Part shown: piece after piece, positions 32,416 through 44,101 of the stretch | How the letters are laid out: each line of letters begins with the position of its first letter | Numbering within the stretch: position 1 is the first letter of the stretch | Origin: Fulvia fulva | Lineage: Eukaryota > Ascomycota > Dothideomycetes > Mycosphaerellales > Mycosphaerellaceae | Direction of reading: 5' to 3' | NCBI RefSeq assembly: GCF_020509005.1 | Contig: NC_063021.1 | Location: 3,720,001 to 3,784,000 of the forward strand | DNA: 64,000 bases | The notes under the pieces: generated by a model | Databases searched by the model: none | What the model was told of the DNA's origin: nothing | Seen by the model: the letters and a program-made list of their open reading frames with translations, nothing else | Program-made: the position numbers and the translations under genes

Positions 32416-34789
32416 CTTCTCTAGCTTTGTAACACAGAGCTTGTTCTAGTCTCTAGCTGCTTACTTAAGCCTATAAAGGCTTTGTAGGACCTTAAACACT
32501 ATATTTAGAGGTGCTTTAACTCCTAGGGGTGGGATTATATAGATGTCTTTAAGAAGGCTACTTTAGGTAAAAGCATTATTTATATCTACTAGGTGCATCT
32601 CGAGATCTCTCTCACACACTACTACTATGAATACTCGGAGAGTATTATGTCTAATAGTAGGTATAAAGGTCTCTTCGAAGTCAACCCTATATTTCTATAA
32701 AAACCCTCTTGTAACTAGTCTTGCCTTGAACTTCTTAATAGCTCTACTAATCATTCTTTTTATATCAAAGACCTACCTAGAAGTAATTAGATTCGTACCC
32801 TTTGGCGGTACAACTGCTTCCTAGGTGTTGTTGCTTACTAAGGTAATAAGTTCGTTCTCAATTGCCTCTCTCTATATATATCCCTATTTGGGGTCTCCTA
32901 CGGCTACCTTATAGGACTTTAGGATTAGCACTTCCTGCTAATAGGCTATAGCCTGCCTAATAGCAGCAAATGTATGTTCTTCTACGTCGTTTAGAATCTC
33001 CTCTACCTAGCTTATTATAGGGTCTAGATAGAACATCTAGGCGATAAGAGCCTTATAGTGTTTAGCCTTATACTCTTTAGAGTTATCATCTCCGTCCCCC
33101 CTTGACCTCTTGTTGCCTATAACCTAAGGTGGCGCTAGGTGTTTGGATAGGTCGAATTGAACGACATCTTCTTTTTCTTTTATTAGAGTACCCTAATCTC
33201 TAAACTTCTGGTATTCCCTAATGTCCTTTAGAGGAGGGGGAAGTTATACAAATAGCGGTTACTATAGTGTTGATGACTTAGGTAGGTTCTGTATAGATCT
33301 ACCGTTATCCGCCTTCGATAGTATTGAAACCGCCTTAATATTTTCTCCTAGCCTTCGTAACGGTATCTCTAATAATCTCCTATCGGAAAATTTCGCCCTA
33401 AAGGGCTTCCTCCTAATAGGATTGCGCTATAGCGCTCGACTCGGCTAGTTAGTAAAGGTAATACCAAGATCTATATCTCCCTCTTCTTATTCTTAAACTA
33501 GTCGACGTGACTATACGCTTTTATAGCTTTTATATCGGGATCCTAGAATAGCTATTGTTTTATAGTGTTTTCTAAGTAGCCTATAAACACGGCTTCTTTT
33601 TCTCGGTTTATTAACTTGTCTCTCCTTAAGCCTTCAGGTTAGGCTCTTAGGTCTATATAGACTATAGCTTTACATCCCTAGACGCGGAAATAGTCGACTA
33701 ACAGTACTTAGCTAGTAAAGGCTTCTTCTAGTAAAAGAGCAATACTATTAATAATCAGACTATTAGGCAGTCTGTTTCTGATTATAGTCTGTGCTTACAA
33801 AGCTTCTAGCTAGAACTTAACTAGTATACTAGAGTCTTTAAGTATAGCCCGGACTATGTTCTTAGAGGCTTGAATTGACCTTTCTACAGGTCTATTTAAA
33901 AGAGAGTTATAGGCATTAGTTGTGTCTATCTAAGTGCTAAACTCCTTCTCCTACTCTTTTAGTAAGACGAGAATTTCCTTTATACTATCACTACGGATCG
34001 TAGACAGAAAGAACCTTGACTACTGTTCTGCCTAGACCTTCTAATCCCGCAGGGCTATAGGAGCGTCGCTCCTAGCCTTCAAAGGGATTACCCACTTCTT
34101 CCTAGAGAAGTTGTCTATAATCTTAAGCTAATATTTGTATCCTAGCCTAGAGACTACGCCCTAAAAAGGCCTATAGATGTCAATTGAGATAAGGGCCAGC
34201 CTCTCCCCTTTCCTCTCTATAGTAGGTCCTTTGAACTTCCTTATGTTTATAAGGGAGCAGACCTTATAATTCTGGTGTTTAGAAGGAATAGGAATAGGAT
34301 CTTTCTTGTTAGTGACTCTATATAGGTTTCTTAGCAGTCCCTTGCTAAGGTGTGTATATCTTCTATACTATAGCTCCTACTGATCTTCGGACTTAGTATT
34401 AGCTATAGCGGTACCGTTACGTTCTTAAGAGAGTATACTAGTATGCTATAGCTTAAGAATTTCCGAGATCGAGTAGATAAACGGTACTCCTCCTCGAAGT
34501 TTGGTCTAGACAACGGGTTTACTAGACAAGGATTTTAGGGTGAAACTGGGTAGTTAGATAGCAAACTATTAGCTAAACTGATTCTACGAAACAAGACTAA
34601 CTCTAAGGCTAGGAACAATTAGGACATTTTCTGAAACAATTTGCTTTCTAGAAGGACTACCTATTACTACACTTCCTATATATATAGCTTGTAAATAGCT
34701 ACCCCTAACCTTGATCCACTTCCTCTTTTGAAGAGGCTTTAGTGTCCTAAATCGTGAATCTTAGTCAGTTATATATAATGATGTATAAG

Positions 34790-35250
34790 AGTCAAGCAAC
34801 CACTCGGACGAGGGATACTTGCCTTTGGCTTCTACAGTGGAATGGGCAACCTTATCAACATCATCATCTTCTAATGGTATCTCAGAGTCTGATACGTCTT
34901 CCTAGGTCGTATAGACCCTTATAGGCTTACTAGAGGAGGCCTTTAGCTTGCGGCTCTCCTTCATCTGCTTTGCAAGGTCCGTCATCACCTTGAGGACATC
35001 ACGAAGGTTTAGTGATGATGACCTCCTACGAGGTGGTGACGGTTGTCTCTTAGCAGGGTAGGTAACCCTAGCTAGTTTGTCCTTGTTCCTAACAGCCTGC
35101 TGAGCTGTAGAAAGGTGTGGGCACTTGCTCATAAAATGGTCACTATTGTAGAGATGGCACGTAAGCTTGCCCTAGAAACCCTTCTTAGCGAACATGGCTA
35201 TCCCTTAATAAATCATTGATTCTTGCTTCTCCCTAAGAATTGCAAGAATG
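34790..35250 (-). other. Lightly mutated patch inside copia B gag
   Basis: Within the RIP-mutated element this patch differs from the intact family-B copy (63000-63420) at only a few bases per 100, all C>T/G>A. Both flanks are mutated far more heavily. It even keeps a 76-codon frame (35132-34902, SKCPHLSTAQQAVRNKDK). Uneven RIP or later gene conversion from an unmutated copy are both possible. Confidence 0.6.
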
Positions 35251-36362
35251 TCTTGTAGTAAGAGATTCACCTAGGCATCAATTGCATCGCGAATTAGGCC
35301 AAATGAGTATAGTAGAGCTACTAAGAGTTACTAGATCTTTCTGTCCTTAGTCTTAATGTCTTAGAACTAAGGCGAGATTAAAACAGCCCTCCTTACAATT
35401 AAGCTAAGCTCCTACTAGGCGTTATCTATAGACTAGTCCTCTGTTATCACGAAATTGGTGTATTACTAATGCAAACTTCTTCTAGTAGCGAGAAGTCTTC
35501 TCTTATATTTAGCTTTAGCCCATTCCTATAACTCCTTTGTATACCGGATCTCGTATATTATCTCTTAGTCATCTGCCGACAGACAGATATACATCTTATA
35601 TAGGGCCGTTACATTGTGCTGTTTATACGATGCCTTCCTTATCGCTTAATCTAAAGGAAGGGATGACTCCGATAATATAGAGGGTGTCGCTATAGATAGG
35701 GGTGTAGCGGGAATGTCTGTAATAATGTCTTCGAGGACCTAGTCAACCTGCTTTAATACTAGGTGTATTCTTATCAGCTTGAACTATATTTCGTGGTTCT
35801 CTCTTGTTAGAAGAGGTGCTACTCTCTTTCTTATAAACCTAGTCTCGTTCTCTATTTTTTGTAAGTTAGGGGACAGGTTGGCTACCCTTAGGTAAAAGGA
35901 TGTATTCGGTCGTACGCGATCGGATCGAAGTGGGATAAACCGAACGCGAGGTTAATAGTAGAGAGGATGGCTATCCGCCGGGAAGAGGAGGAAAGTCGGT
36001 CGGTAAGGATCGTATTAGTACTAAGACACTATAGCGTAACTCTCTTAGTAGAGGGGGTTTCTAAGACACTACGGCTCTCTTAGAATGAACAGTTAGTCAA
36101 TACGAATGCGATGTCCGGAGAGCGACTCTTCTTAGTAAGCTCGCCTACTTGTCTAAGGTATTAGTATAGGCTCCCTAACTCGGAGTCTAATAGTACCTTA
36201 CTAGGCTCTTTTATGTCTTATATACACCTATAGCACGGCTATAGCTTCCTATACAAGGCGGGTGCGGCCTCTAGTCTGCCTTCCTTTTGTTCTAAAGAGG
36301 AATAACTCTAATACGACTTTGTCGAGGGTGAAACACCGAGTTACTAACTCGGGCTTATAACC

Positions 36363-36596
36363 TATTAAATAGGTACGAGTTACGTAGTAGTAGAAGACGG
36401 CGGATTATATAAAAGACGAAGAAGGACCTAATAGGATAGCGTATATCTACATATAGTATCGCTAGTGTTAGTGTAGGTAGATACTAGGTGTCCGGATGTT
36501 TGCTAGCCTATAGGCTAGCAAACCCTAGTCACGTGATCTAGTCGCATAATACACTTACACCTATATACTTGTCCTACGGCCTATATGTTCTCAACA
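36363..36596 (-). repeat. Right LTR (5' LTR) of the RIP-mutated copia B
   Basis: 234 bp, ending CTATATGTTCTCAACA. It matches 25441-25674 with independent transition differences. The mutated primer site GGTTATAAGCCCGAG precedes it on the plus-strand left side, read in reverse. Confidence 0.88.
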
Positions 36597-37479
36597 ATTA
36601 AGAAGGATAGAGCTTAGAGTAATAGTCTATCTACTACTTAATTCTTAAAGTTGTTTACTTATACTATCTATAGCTAGACTAAAGCTAAGTTTAATAATAA
36701 TATAGCAAAGCTCGATTAAGTATATCTAATGTTTAAGGACTATCTTGATTAGAACTAGTAGCGCTTTAAGATATAGATAGTATACTACTAGACTAATAAA
36801 GTAAAGTACTATAGTAAGAAGACAACCTCTTAAGTTAAAGCCTATTATAGACGTATTAAGGAGTAGTTAAATTATAGTAGCCATTATAATATTTTTACTC
36901 TATTTGAAGCTATACTAATATAGTAGAAGTAAGGTTATACTTGTAGGACTCGCGATCTTACTAATAACTTGAAGTATATTAAGAAGCTACTTATTAGTTA
37001 CTTCTAGTAAAGCATAGATTGTTGTATTAGTAACTACTGTCTACTTAAGGTAAGGAAGCTATAGGTACGAGCTAAACATCTACTATATAGTAATTATAGT
37101 ATAGATAACGCTAGTAATGAGATTAAGTATCCTACTTATAGCTATAGCTATAAGTAGTATAGCTATAACGACTATATTATATTAAACTAGAGCTATCTAT
37201 ATCTTTATATAATTATAAAGTTACTCGAGATAGGTAGACAATAGTTAGTAGTACTACTATCTTACTACTTTAATAACTACTAGTTTATCGACTTTAATAA
37301 GTTAAGAGAGCTTAAGTAGTATAACCTTACTATATATATATAAGAGCCTACTATCTACTTTAGTAACTACAAGCCTATAACTAGTAACGCGACTCTATAT
37401 ATAACAAAGAGGGTACTAACTACCTATAAATTAGACGACCTTAATATAGCTACTATATTAAAGAGGTAGAAGATAGATA
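36597..37479. other. AT-rich RIP debris left of the Fot1 element
   Basis: Very AT-rich with pervasive TAG/CTA; no domain readable. Together with 38615-39300 it is probably one old repeat split by the Fot1 insertion. Confidence 0.5.
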
Positions 37480-38612
37480 ACGTACTTCACTACCGAGCGG
37501 GCTATACTACCGAGCGGGCTACTTTTGCTAAGAACTATACTACTTCCACTTTAATTGCGACGGTATCTTAACACGACGACATCCTACAGAATCGTTACTA
37601 GGAGGACAATTCCTCTTTAGATTCTTCGCTATCTAGCGAGTCTACTTGATAGGTACGTACGTTATGCTTCGACTCGCTATATCGCTTATAGCGTCGTAGC
37701 CTTAGTACTAGCCAAACACTATCTAGCGACTCTCTACTCACTTCCTACCTCCTAGTATCCTCTAGAGGTATCAATTGCGACGCCTTATCGAAGGTTAGAG
37801 ACCCTCTAGACTAAATGTACTTGCGCTTTCGTGCTTTCCGCTATATAAGGGCCTCGTTAGACTTGCGTAGCTTACTAATCTCGCTTTGTATAAGAGCTAT
37901 CTAAAACGCCATCTCTCTACTCCCTCTCTATTGCCCTATTAAACGACCTTCCTCTTTCTACTACGCCTTTCTGAACCCGTAACGACGCTCTAAGACGTAA
38001 TGACACCTATTATAAACCCTGTCTTGTCGAAGTTGTAGGTGTCCTAGTTAAGGATACTATACTTCTCCTTTATATTACGTATAAGTAAGAACCACTCCTC
38101 GATAACGTCTAGATCTTCTATTAGGGCTCGCTAACGATTGTATCTACGTGTTATATAAACCTTTAGCTCACGATACCGCCTAATGAACCTGTCTGTCTAA
38201 TTAAGACTAGCGGGCTTAAGACCCTTCTCTTATAGTAATAAATCGGCTATTACTCGTATACTAGCCTTTAATAGCGGGAAACCTCTAAGATCTAGCTCGA
38301 GTATATACTCAAGTATCACCCTCTCTTCTAGCTCTATAAGCTTCTTCGAATTAGGCTCGTAGTCACCCCGAGGAGGTCGTCTATTCAATCGATACCCTAG
38401 TATAGTTCGAGACGCGTCGTATACCTTTATAGCAAGTCGATTCGTAATTGTCGCGTCTCGTTTCGTGGCCTAGACAGCTAAGGTCAGTTTGGCCTCGTTT
38501 GAAGACAATATACGGTATAATAGTAGTTGTATAGCTATATCTGTAGAAGTAGTACAGTTCTTGGCAAAAGTGGTCCGCTCGGTAGTATAGCCCGCTCGGT
38601 AGTAAAGCACGT
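37480..38612 (-). mobile_element. Internally deleted Fot1/pogo transposon, RIP-mutated
   Basis: Inverted terminal repeats of about 70 bp (37480-37552 and 38540-38612) share ACTACCGAGCGGGCTATACT and a TA duplication at each end. Read on the minus strand, mutated sequence from about 38490 gives the pogo/Fot1 N-terminus: a helix-turn-helix stretch (LEERVILEYILELDLRGFPL), a CENP-B-like DNA-binding domain (TDRFIRRYRELK) and YNFDKTGFIIGV, where the family has the first catalytic Asp in NFDETGF. The frame then runs at once into C-terminal-like sequence after GNRE, so most of the DDE core is missing. At 1,133 bp it is far shorter than Fot1 (about 1.9 kb). It is non-autonomous and dead, with many TAG codons. 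Confidence 0.78.
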
Positions 38613-38614
38613 TA

Positions 38615-39300
38615 TACTAATATCTACTAACTTTATCTAAGAGTCTAGTATATTACTTACTTAATTATAGAAGATAGTATTTAAGTACTACAAGTATAGT
38701 ACTAGTAAGCATTATATATAGTAGTACTCTTACTAGAAAGCTAACTATATATATAGTCCTACTTGTTATTTATCTAGTTATAAGTATTATAATCTTTACT
38801 AGGAGTCCTTATAACTAGTACCTCTAAAAGAGCCTATAGAGATCGATATCCTTTAGTATAAGCTTAATAATATAAAGGCTCGTAAAAGGTAGCAATAGTA
38901 AGGTAAGGAAGAGCATATAAGATAGTAGGTAGAATACTATTAATACTAGGTAATATTAGCTAAGTAGTAATAATAATATACTTAGCTAGAATAATACTAA
39001 TTACTATAGTAGTAGATAGTATATTTATCGATACAACTAGTGAGATCGCTATGCTATAATGTAGTATAGTACTAATACCTATAGTAGGTATAGTAGTAGT
39101 AGTAAGGTTAGTATAAAGAGTAGGAGTAGTAGTAGCAGTAGTAGTAGTAGTAATATTAACTTCACCTATAACGATAGCAAGATTAATATAAGCTAGCCTA
39201 TATAGCACTACGTGGATACAGGGCAGTAGGGCGTAACCCTCTAGGCCCTAAGTAAATAGCTAACTAACATCTAGGACTGTCTATACTACTGTTTTCTTAG
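38615..39300. other. AT-rich RIP debris right of the Fot1 element
   Basis: Same texture as 36597-37479. The region 39070-39160 is a run of GTA/GTAGTAGTA-like triplets. No domain readable. Confidence 0.5.
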
Positions 39301-39948
39301 CCTCATTCGATAATAGTAACAATGGCCATGTGGAGCCTCTAGATATTGATGCCAAGGGTACGGTACGGGCGCAATTATAGTGAGCTACGTAAGTTATTGG
39401 TCATCGGCTATAGGTGGTGCTCGGTCGGCGAAGTGGTGCTCGGGGAAGTGTCAAGGTTTGCCTGCCGGAAGACTTGCTCCGAAACTTTGCCGGGAGAATT
39501 TCAAAATGCAAAACGCACGCGCTCTCGCTGCCGCTCGCAGCCGCCCGCAGCCGCCCGGGGCGCAGTTTGACCCGCTCTTCGAGCAAGGTAAAAAGGACAG
39601 GGCCTGAGAAGTGGTTCAACCATCGCGTGAGAGCGGCACGCAGTGAGCGCTCACTCTGGATCACGCGATGCGCCGGCTGCGCGCTCGAGCAGAAGAGGGA
39701 ATCACGGCATCCTAGTTGTCGAGGACAGTGCCCAGCAATGAGTCATCATGCGAGCTCGGTCGTGGTACGATGATATGAATGTAAGACTTGACCGTAGTAG
39801 GGGAATCTGCCCTGCAACGTTCATTTCCCTCTAACAAGTCCAGGTCGGTCGCTAAGTGGAAACGGAAGAGGGGGGCCTGGGTGGAACTCCTAAGATTGGG
39901 TAGATTACGGGGCGGTAAACTCTACAGTGGCAGGATCACTATAGAGAC
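39301..39948. other. GC-richer island between wrecked transposons
   Basis: Abruptly normal to GC-rich, with CAGCCGCCCGCAGCCGCCC near 39538 and several overlapping short ORFs on both strands (60-120 codons). None has a recognisable domain, so no gene is called. It may be single-copy DNA bypassed by RIP. Confidence 0.4.
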
Positions 39949-41442
39949 TTGACGGTTGTAGCGCGATTTACTCTATAATAATCGTTTCCTTACAAGTACG
40001 TACTAGCTATAGCCTACTATAGAGTTTTTACAACCCCTATATTTATACTTTACTCTATTAGGCTATATATCCACTACTTAGCGTAGCTTACTACCTAGTA
40101 TAGCCTCTATTATTGTCTATTACTACTTAATAGCGCTCTTGTATAGACTAGTAGATATATAAGATATTACTACTTAATAGCTAGGCCTATTCGTACTTAA
40201 CTATATCTATTACCTTATCTCATATTATAGGAAAATAAAGCCCTACTCTATACTTAATAAGGCTCTATAGGTTCTTAATCAGATTAAGATCTAGCGAGTT
40301 AGTAGGCTACTATATAAGATATAGGTCCTTCTACTTAAATAGCTATATTATTACCTTAGCCTTATAGATTAAGGCATTATTCTATATAATAATATAGTCC
40401 TATAGTATCACTATACTATATCTCTAATACTATATAGCCTTATCGATAAGAGGGATAATATAGCCTCTATAGATATTACTATCTACTAAGCTCTAGTTAA
40501 ATATATAGAGCTCTCTATAGCTATCTACTAAGATATAGCTCTATATTATATAGGCTAAGAATTTTCGAAGGCGTATAGTAAGATAGTTATTCTAATAGAC
40601 CTTATCCTCCCTTCGAGTAATATAGACCTATCTAAATAGGCTATACCTAAAAGAGGCTTTATCTATCTATAGAACTCGAGCCTATTACCTATTACTCTAA
40701 GTTATCTAATATACGCTTATATCTATTAAAGCTATACCTCCTTCTACTTCTTAGTTAAGAACAGCTTATATATATTCTATATTATATAAAGTCCTTCTTT
40801 ATAAATGTAGCTTTTACTATCTAGTAATTATACTTAATCTCTTTAAGAGTAGTAATTTAATTATATTATATACGACGACTAATAGTATTAGTAGTAGCTC
40901 TATTAATAAGACGCCTCCTTTTGAAGATATTAATTATAGGTCGTATATTAAAAGGTAATTAAGTATATAGGTTAATATTAATATAGGTATCTAGGTTACT
41001 ACTAATATAGTAGCAAGCTTATATTATACCTTATATATATTATATATATCTATATATACTTTAATGTTATAGGCCTCTCTTCTTTATTGTTTAAGACCCT
41101 ATTACAACTTCCTTTTTAAGCCTTAAGATAACTATAGATATAGAGCCTTTATTTATCTAGAGAGTATTTATAATATACTATAATAGCCAGTAAGTATGTT
41201 TATATAGTACCTATATCTAACCCTTCTTAAACTTAGTAAAGTCGCGTCTACAAGCTATATAGAGAGGTAGATAATATATTTAATAAGATAGGGTAGTAGT
41301 AAAATCTCGAGAATAAATATAGTAATAGCCTAATAGAGTAAAGTATAAATATAGAGGTTATAAAAACTCTATAGTAGGCTATATCTAGTACGTACTTATA
41401 AGGAAACAATTATTATAGAGCAGATCGCCCTATAATAGTTAA
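39949..41442 (-). mobile_element. Tc1/mariner-like transposon, RIP-mutated
   Basis: Inverted repeats of at least 120 bp flank about 1.5 kb: the left arm TTGACGGTTGTAGCG to about 40070 matches the reverse complement of about 41325-41442, sharing CTATAATAATCGTTTCCTTA-like and AGTACGTACTAG segments. Minus-strand reading near 40300 gives a DDE transposase C-terminus, with alternating K/V/I then PTNSLDLNLIKNLQSLIK, matching the family's PYSPDLNPIEHLWSLIK. TAG and TAA codons are everywhere. The exact ends and TA duplication are uncertain because the termini are mutated. Confidence 0.68.
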
Positions 41443-42233
41443 GCATTTAGAGAAACTACTATAATTATAATCAATATACTCGACCTTAATATAGATAGTT
41501 ATAACTTTATAAAAGTACTATAAAAGAGGGCGTATATATTTAAACTAACATAGTATATTTATATCGCTACTAGTAATACTAAAACCAACACTAACAAAAA
41601 CCTTATAACCCTCGATAGTCTACTAGATATCGAATAGTATAAGGATATAGGGTCTAGAAGTCTAAACTTGAGGTGTATAAAACACTACGTTTCTTCTACG
41701 CTTGACACCTTACAGGTGCTATCGTGAGGTATAGTAGCACCCTGTACCTCGGACTACTTAGTTGATAAGAATCTCGATGCCCTAACCTTGGTAGTAATTT
41801 CCTAACACCCTGTAATCCGTGCATCAACCCTGTGCTTCATCCTGGCGCCTCACAAATGGTCTCGAACCCCTAAGAATACTCTCGACCGCGAGATGGATAC
41901 CTATCGTAGGGTATAAAGGAACGTTGAATCTTCAGCATTGGAGTAGGTACACGATCTATATAGGAACCACTTTCGCCCGACAACAACTATCGGACTTCAA
42001 CTCGACGATTCACGTCTCGCCTTCAAAGCATCGATACAAACGCTCAGCCTCTTTCACCACCTTGTTCCAAGCCTGGCAAGTACTTCAAGACGATCATCTT
42101 TTGGAACCGACATCGATTAACACTTCGAAGAATCTTCGGCGACAACTTGCTGTGACAGCCTCGCGAAAATCCACTTGCGAAACCCAAGGAATTTGACAAA
42201 CTTGAAGAACACTTTACCGACAAATCTTCGAGG
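41443..42233. promoter_or_regulatory. Boundary DNA and promoter of the secreted-protein gene
   Basis: The first 250 bp remain AT-rich; composition becomes normal from about 41690, with an inverted CACCTTACAGGTGCTATCG / GTAGCACC motif near 41706-41750. TATATAGG at 41957-41964 lies 270 bp upstream of the 42234 start codon, with a C/A-rich leader between. An ORF at 41819-42196 lies in this leader and has no domain, so it is not called. Confidence 0.45.
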
Positions 42234-42584
42234 ATGCATCTCACATTTGTTCTCGCGGTTGTTGTCCCAGCCGCATTGGGCCATTATTTGACGATCTACA
42301 GTAACATCGGTTGTCGAAAAGGTAGTCAGATAACCACACAGGACTTTGGTCACGAGCGACCCGGCTGGACTTCCGGTTGCAAGTCCATCAGTCCAAGTGG
42401 TCGGTCAATCGACATGCACTTCGACAACCGAGGTACGGACTGCACGGCAAAAATCTATGACGACAATGCATGCCAGCACGAACTGATTGGAATGTCTGGG
42501 TGGGTTGACCCACACACCTACGGCTGCCTTGCTCATGATGATTGGGGCAAGGGGTATGTCAATTCATTCAGAGTTGATTGTTAA
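42234..42584 (+). CDS. Small secreted cysteine-rich protein (effector-like candidate)
   Basis: An intact 116-residue ORF from ATG 42234 to TAA. Residues 1-16 (MHLTFVLAVVVPAALG) are a classic signal peptide with likely cleavage just before HYLTIYSN, giving a mature protein of about 100 residues. Six cysteines at 27, 49, 70, 80, 98 and 116, the last being the final residue, suggest three disulfides. It is rich in Gly, Ser, Asp and Trp (GMSGWVDPHTYG). Size, secretion and an even cysteine number resemble fungal effectors and other small secreted proteins; no specific family is recognised. It is an unmutated single gene between RIP-wrecked transposons, a setting known for effector genes in some plant pathogens. 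A role in host interaction is inference only. Confidence 0.82.
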   Translation: MHLTFVLAVVVPAALGHYLTIYSNIGCRKGSQITTQDFGHERPGWTSGCKSISPSGRSIDMHFDNRGTDCTAKIYDDNACQHELIGMSGWVDPHTYGCLAHDDWGKGYVNSFRVDC

Positions 42585-42795
42585 GAATTCACCAAGCTCT
42601 GAATGTACAATGCGTGCCGGAGGATACCTATATGTTAGATAGTGGTTTTTCTTCTTTCTATAGTCGAGTCTACATGGCTGTCACGGTCTCTTCCCAGAAG
42701 GCACAGAACGCAGGGGCTAAGAAGCCTTCTACGCCGAGGGAGGCCCGAAGTGAATGTCAAGACTAACACATAAATGCCGAGAAGCTAGCAGGGAA
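42585..42795. other. 3' region of the secreted-protein gene
   Basis: Normal-composition DNA following the stop codon. A 62-codon ORF at 42578-42766 overlaps the gene end and is not supported. No clear polyadenylation motif was identified. Confidence 0.35.
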
Positions 42796-42871
42796 CACAG
42801 CCCTAACAGTTGACCACAGCCCTAACAGTTGACCACAGCCCTAACGGTTGACTACAGCCCTAACGGCACGG
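42796..42871 (+). repeat. 19-bp minisatellite containing CCCTAAC
   Basis: Three complete units of CACAGCCCTAACAGTTGAC (42796-42852) and a partial fourth; the third has CTAACGG. CAGCCCTAGCACGGTGCCC-like variants follow to about 42910. Each unit contains CCCTAAC, reminiscent of telomeric CCCTAA, but the period and flanks are not telomeric. Confidence 0.8.
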
Positions 42872-43060
42872 TGCCCCCGAGTGTATACAGCCCTAGCACG
42901 GTGCCCTCGCTACGAGTATATCTCCTACAGTACCCCGAGTTATAGTTAGGCCCTCTGTCTTTCGTTCTGTACAGCTACTATACTATACCCTTTGTACTTG
43001 CACTTCGTATCTGCATCTCAGTTCCGCTCTTAGTTCCAAGCCAGGCCCTCGCCCTAACAA

Positions 43061-43112
43061 TGGCCCTTAGGGCCTTATTAGACTATAATTGAACATATCT
43101 ATCTATATACTT
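43061..43112 (+). repeat. Dispersed short repeat, RIP-mutated copy
   Basis: AATGGCCCTTAGGGCC followed by a TATAATTGAACATATCTATC segment matches 52635-52685, where it reads TTATGATTGAATGTATCTAT. The differences are TG>TA, CA>TA-type transitions. The ATCTATCTAT tail and an AT-rich run following recall LINE 3' ends, so these may be tails of 5'-truncated retroposons. Confidence 0.55.
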
Positions 43113-43328
43113 ATATACTAATAGTAGTACTAACGATATTAATTGTAAAACCTATAGTAATATTACTATAGTAAGTAGTAGCCTTTACCTACATAAGTAA
43201 TAGCCGAGTAGGGTAATTCACGATTAGTTTAGAAAGGATATAGCCTTAGCTACGCTATCTAATAAGAAGTAGCTCGATATACTCTACTAGCTTATATAGT
43301 ATCTAACTTCTAACTTTAGAGATAATCA
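43113..43328. other. AT-rich RIP debris before the AAT array
   Basis: Mutated repeat texture without readable domains. Confidence 0.45.
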
Positions 43329-43667
<339 letters not shown>

Positions 43668-43803
43668 TTATTATGCCTATCTAGCTCCCAAATAGGTCTA
43701 CGAGGCTAGGGGCTATCTAGGAAGTGAGAGGGAGAAACTGTCGTATAGAGAAAAACCCTCTTTAGGTGTTAGTAAGTTCGCTCTATCTAAGGGTTCAAGC
43801 AAG
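43668..43803 (-). mobile_element. Truncated second gypsy copy (leader remnant)
   Basis: The 15 bases outside the left LTR (AAGGGTTCAAGCAAG) are the same as those just inside the right LTR, i.e. the primer-site side. This is what LTR-interior-LTR-interior tandem copies sharing an LTR would give. The remnant is cut off by the AAT array. Confidence 0.45.
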
Positions 43804-44101
43804 TGTTATTTACAACTATACTAGACCGATAAAAGACCATCTAAAGCTGAAGAGCAAAGAGTAGCTATAGCTAGTCCGCGAATGTATAACCCTAACTGTT
43901 CCTTCCTAGAAGGTTCTACAACGTTATCCTAATTCCTTAATGCCCAATACTTAAATGTTCTCCTTGATACCTAACGCTCGAATGTTCTATACGATATAGG
44001 AGTATCTCTATTAGTGTTGGTTTTGATGTACAAGGCTTTTAATGTATAAGGCACAGCCTTGTTATAAGGCATAGCCTTACTATAGGGCTCAGCCTATAAC
44101 A
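43804..44101 (-). repeat. 3' LTR of the gypsy element
   Basis: Starts TGTTATTTACAAC and ends AGCCTATAACA; pairs with 49177-49476 with transition differences. Confidence 0.8.

Larger units (their letters stand above)
25441..36596 (-). mobile_element. Ty1/copia element, family B, RIP-mutated and split
   Basis: A 234-bp LTR at 25441-25674 pairs with 36363-36596. The interior (25675-26800 and 32416-36362) matches the intact family-B element at 61604-64000 and its relatives, antisense, with CA>TA and TG>TA changes throughout. Recognisable are the tRNA-primed leader (36340-36362), gag with zinc knuckle near 35150, the protease segment near 34800, integrase near 33900-34300, RT near 32450-32800 and RNase H near 25950-26250. 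The right LTR begins TATTAAA where the other begins TGTTAAA, itself a TG>TA change. No target-site duplication could be seen. Copia A has inserted into its pol region. The element is dead. Confidence 0.88.
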
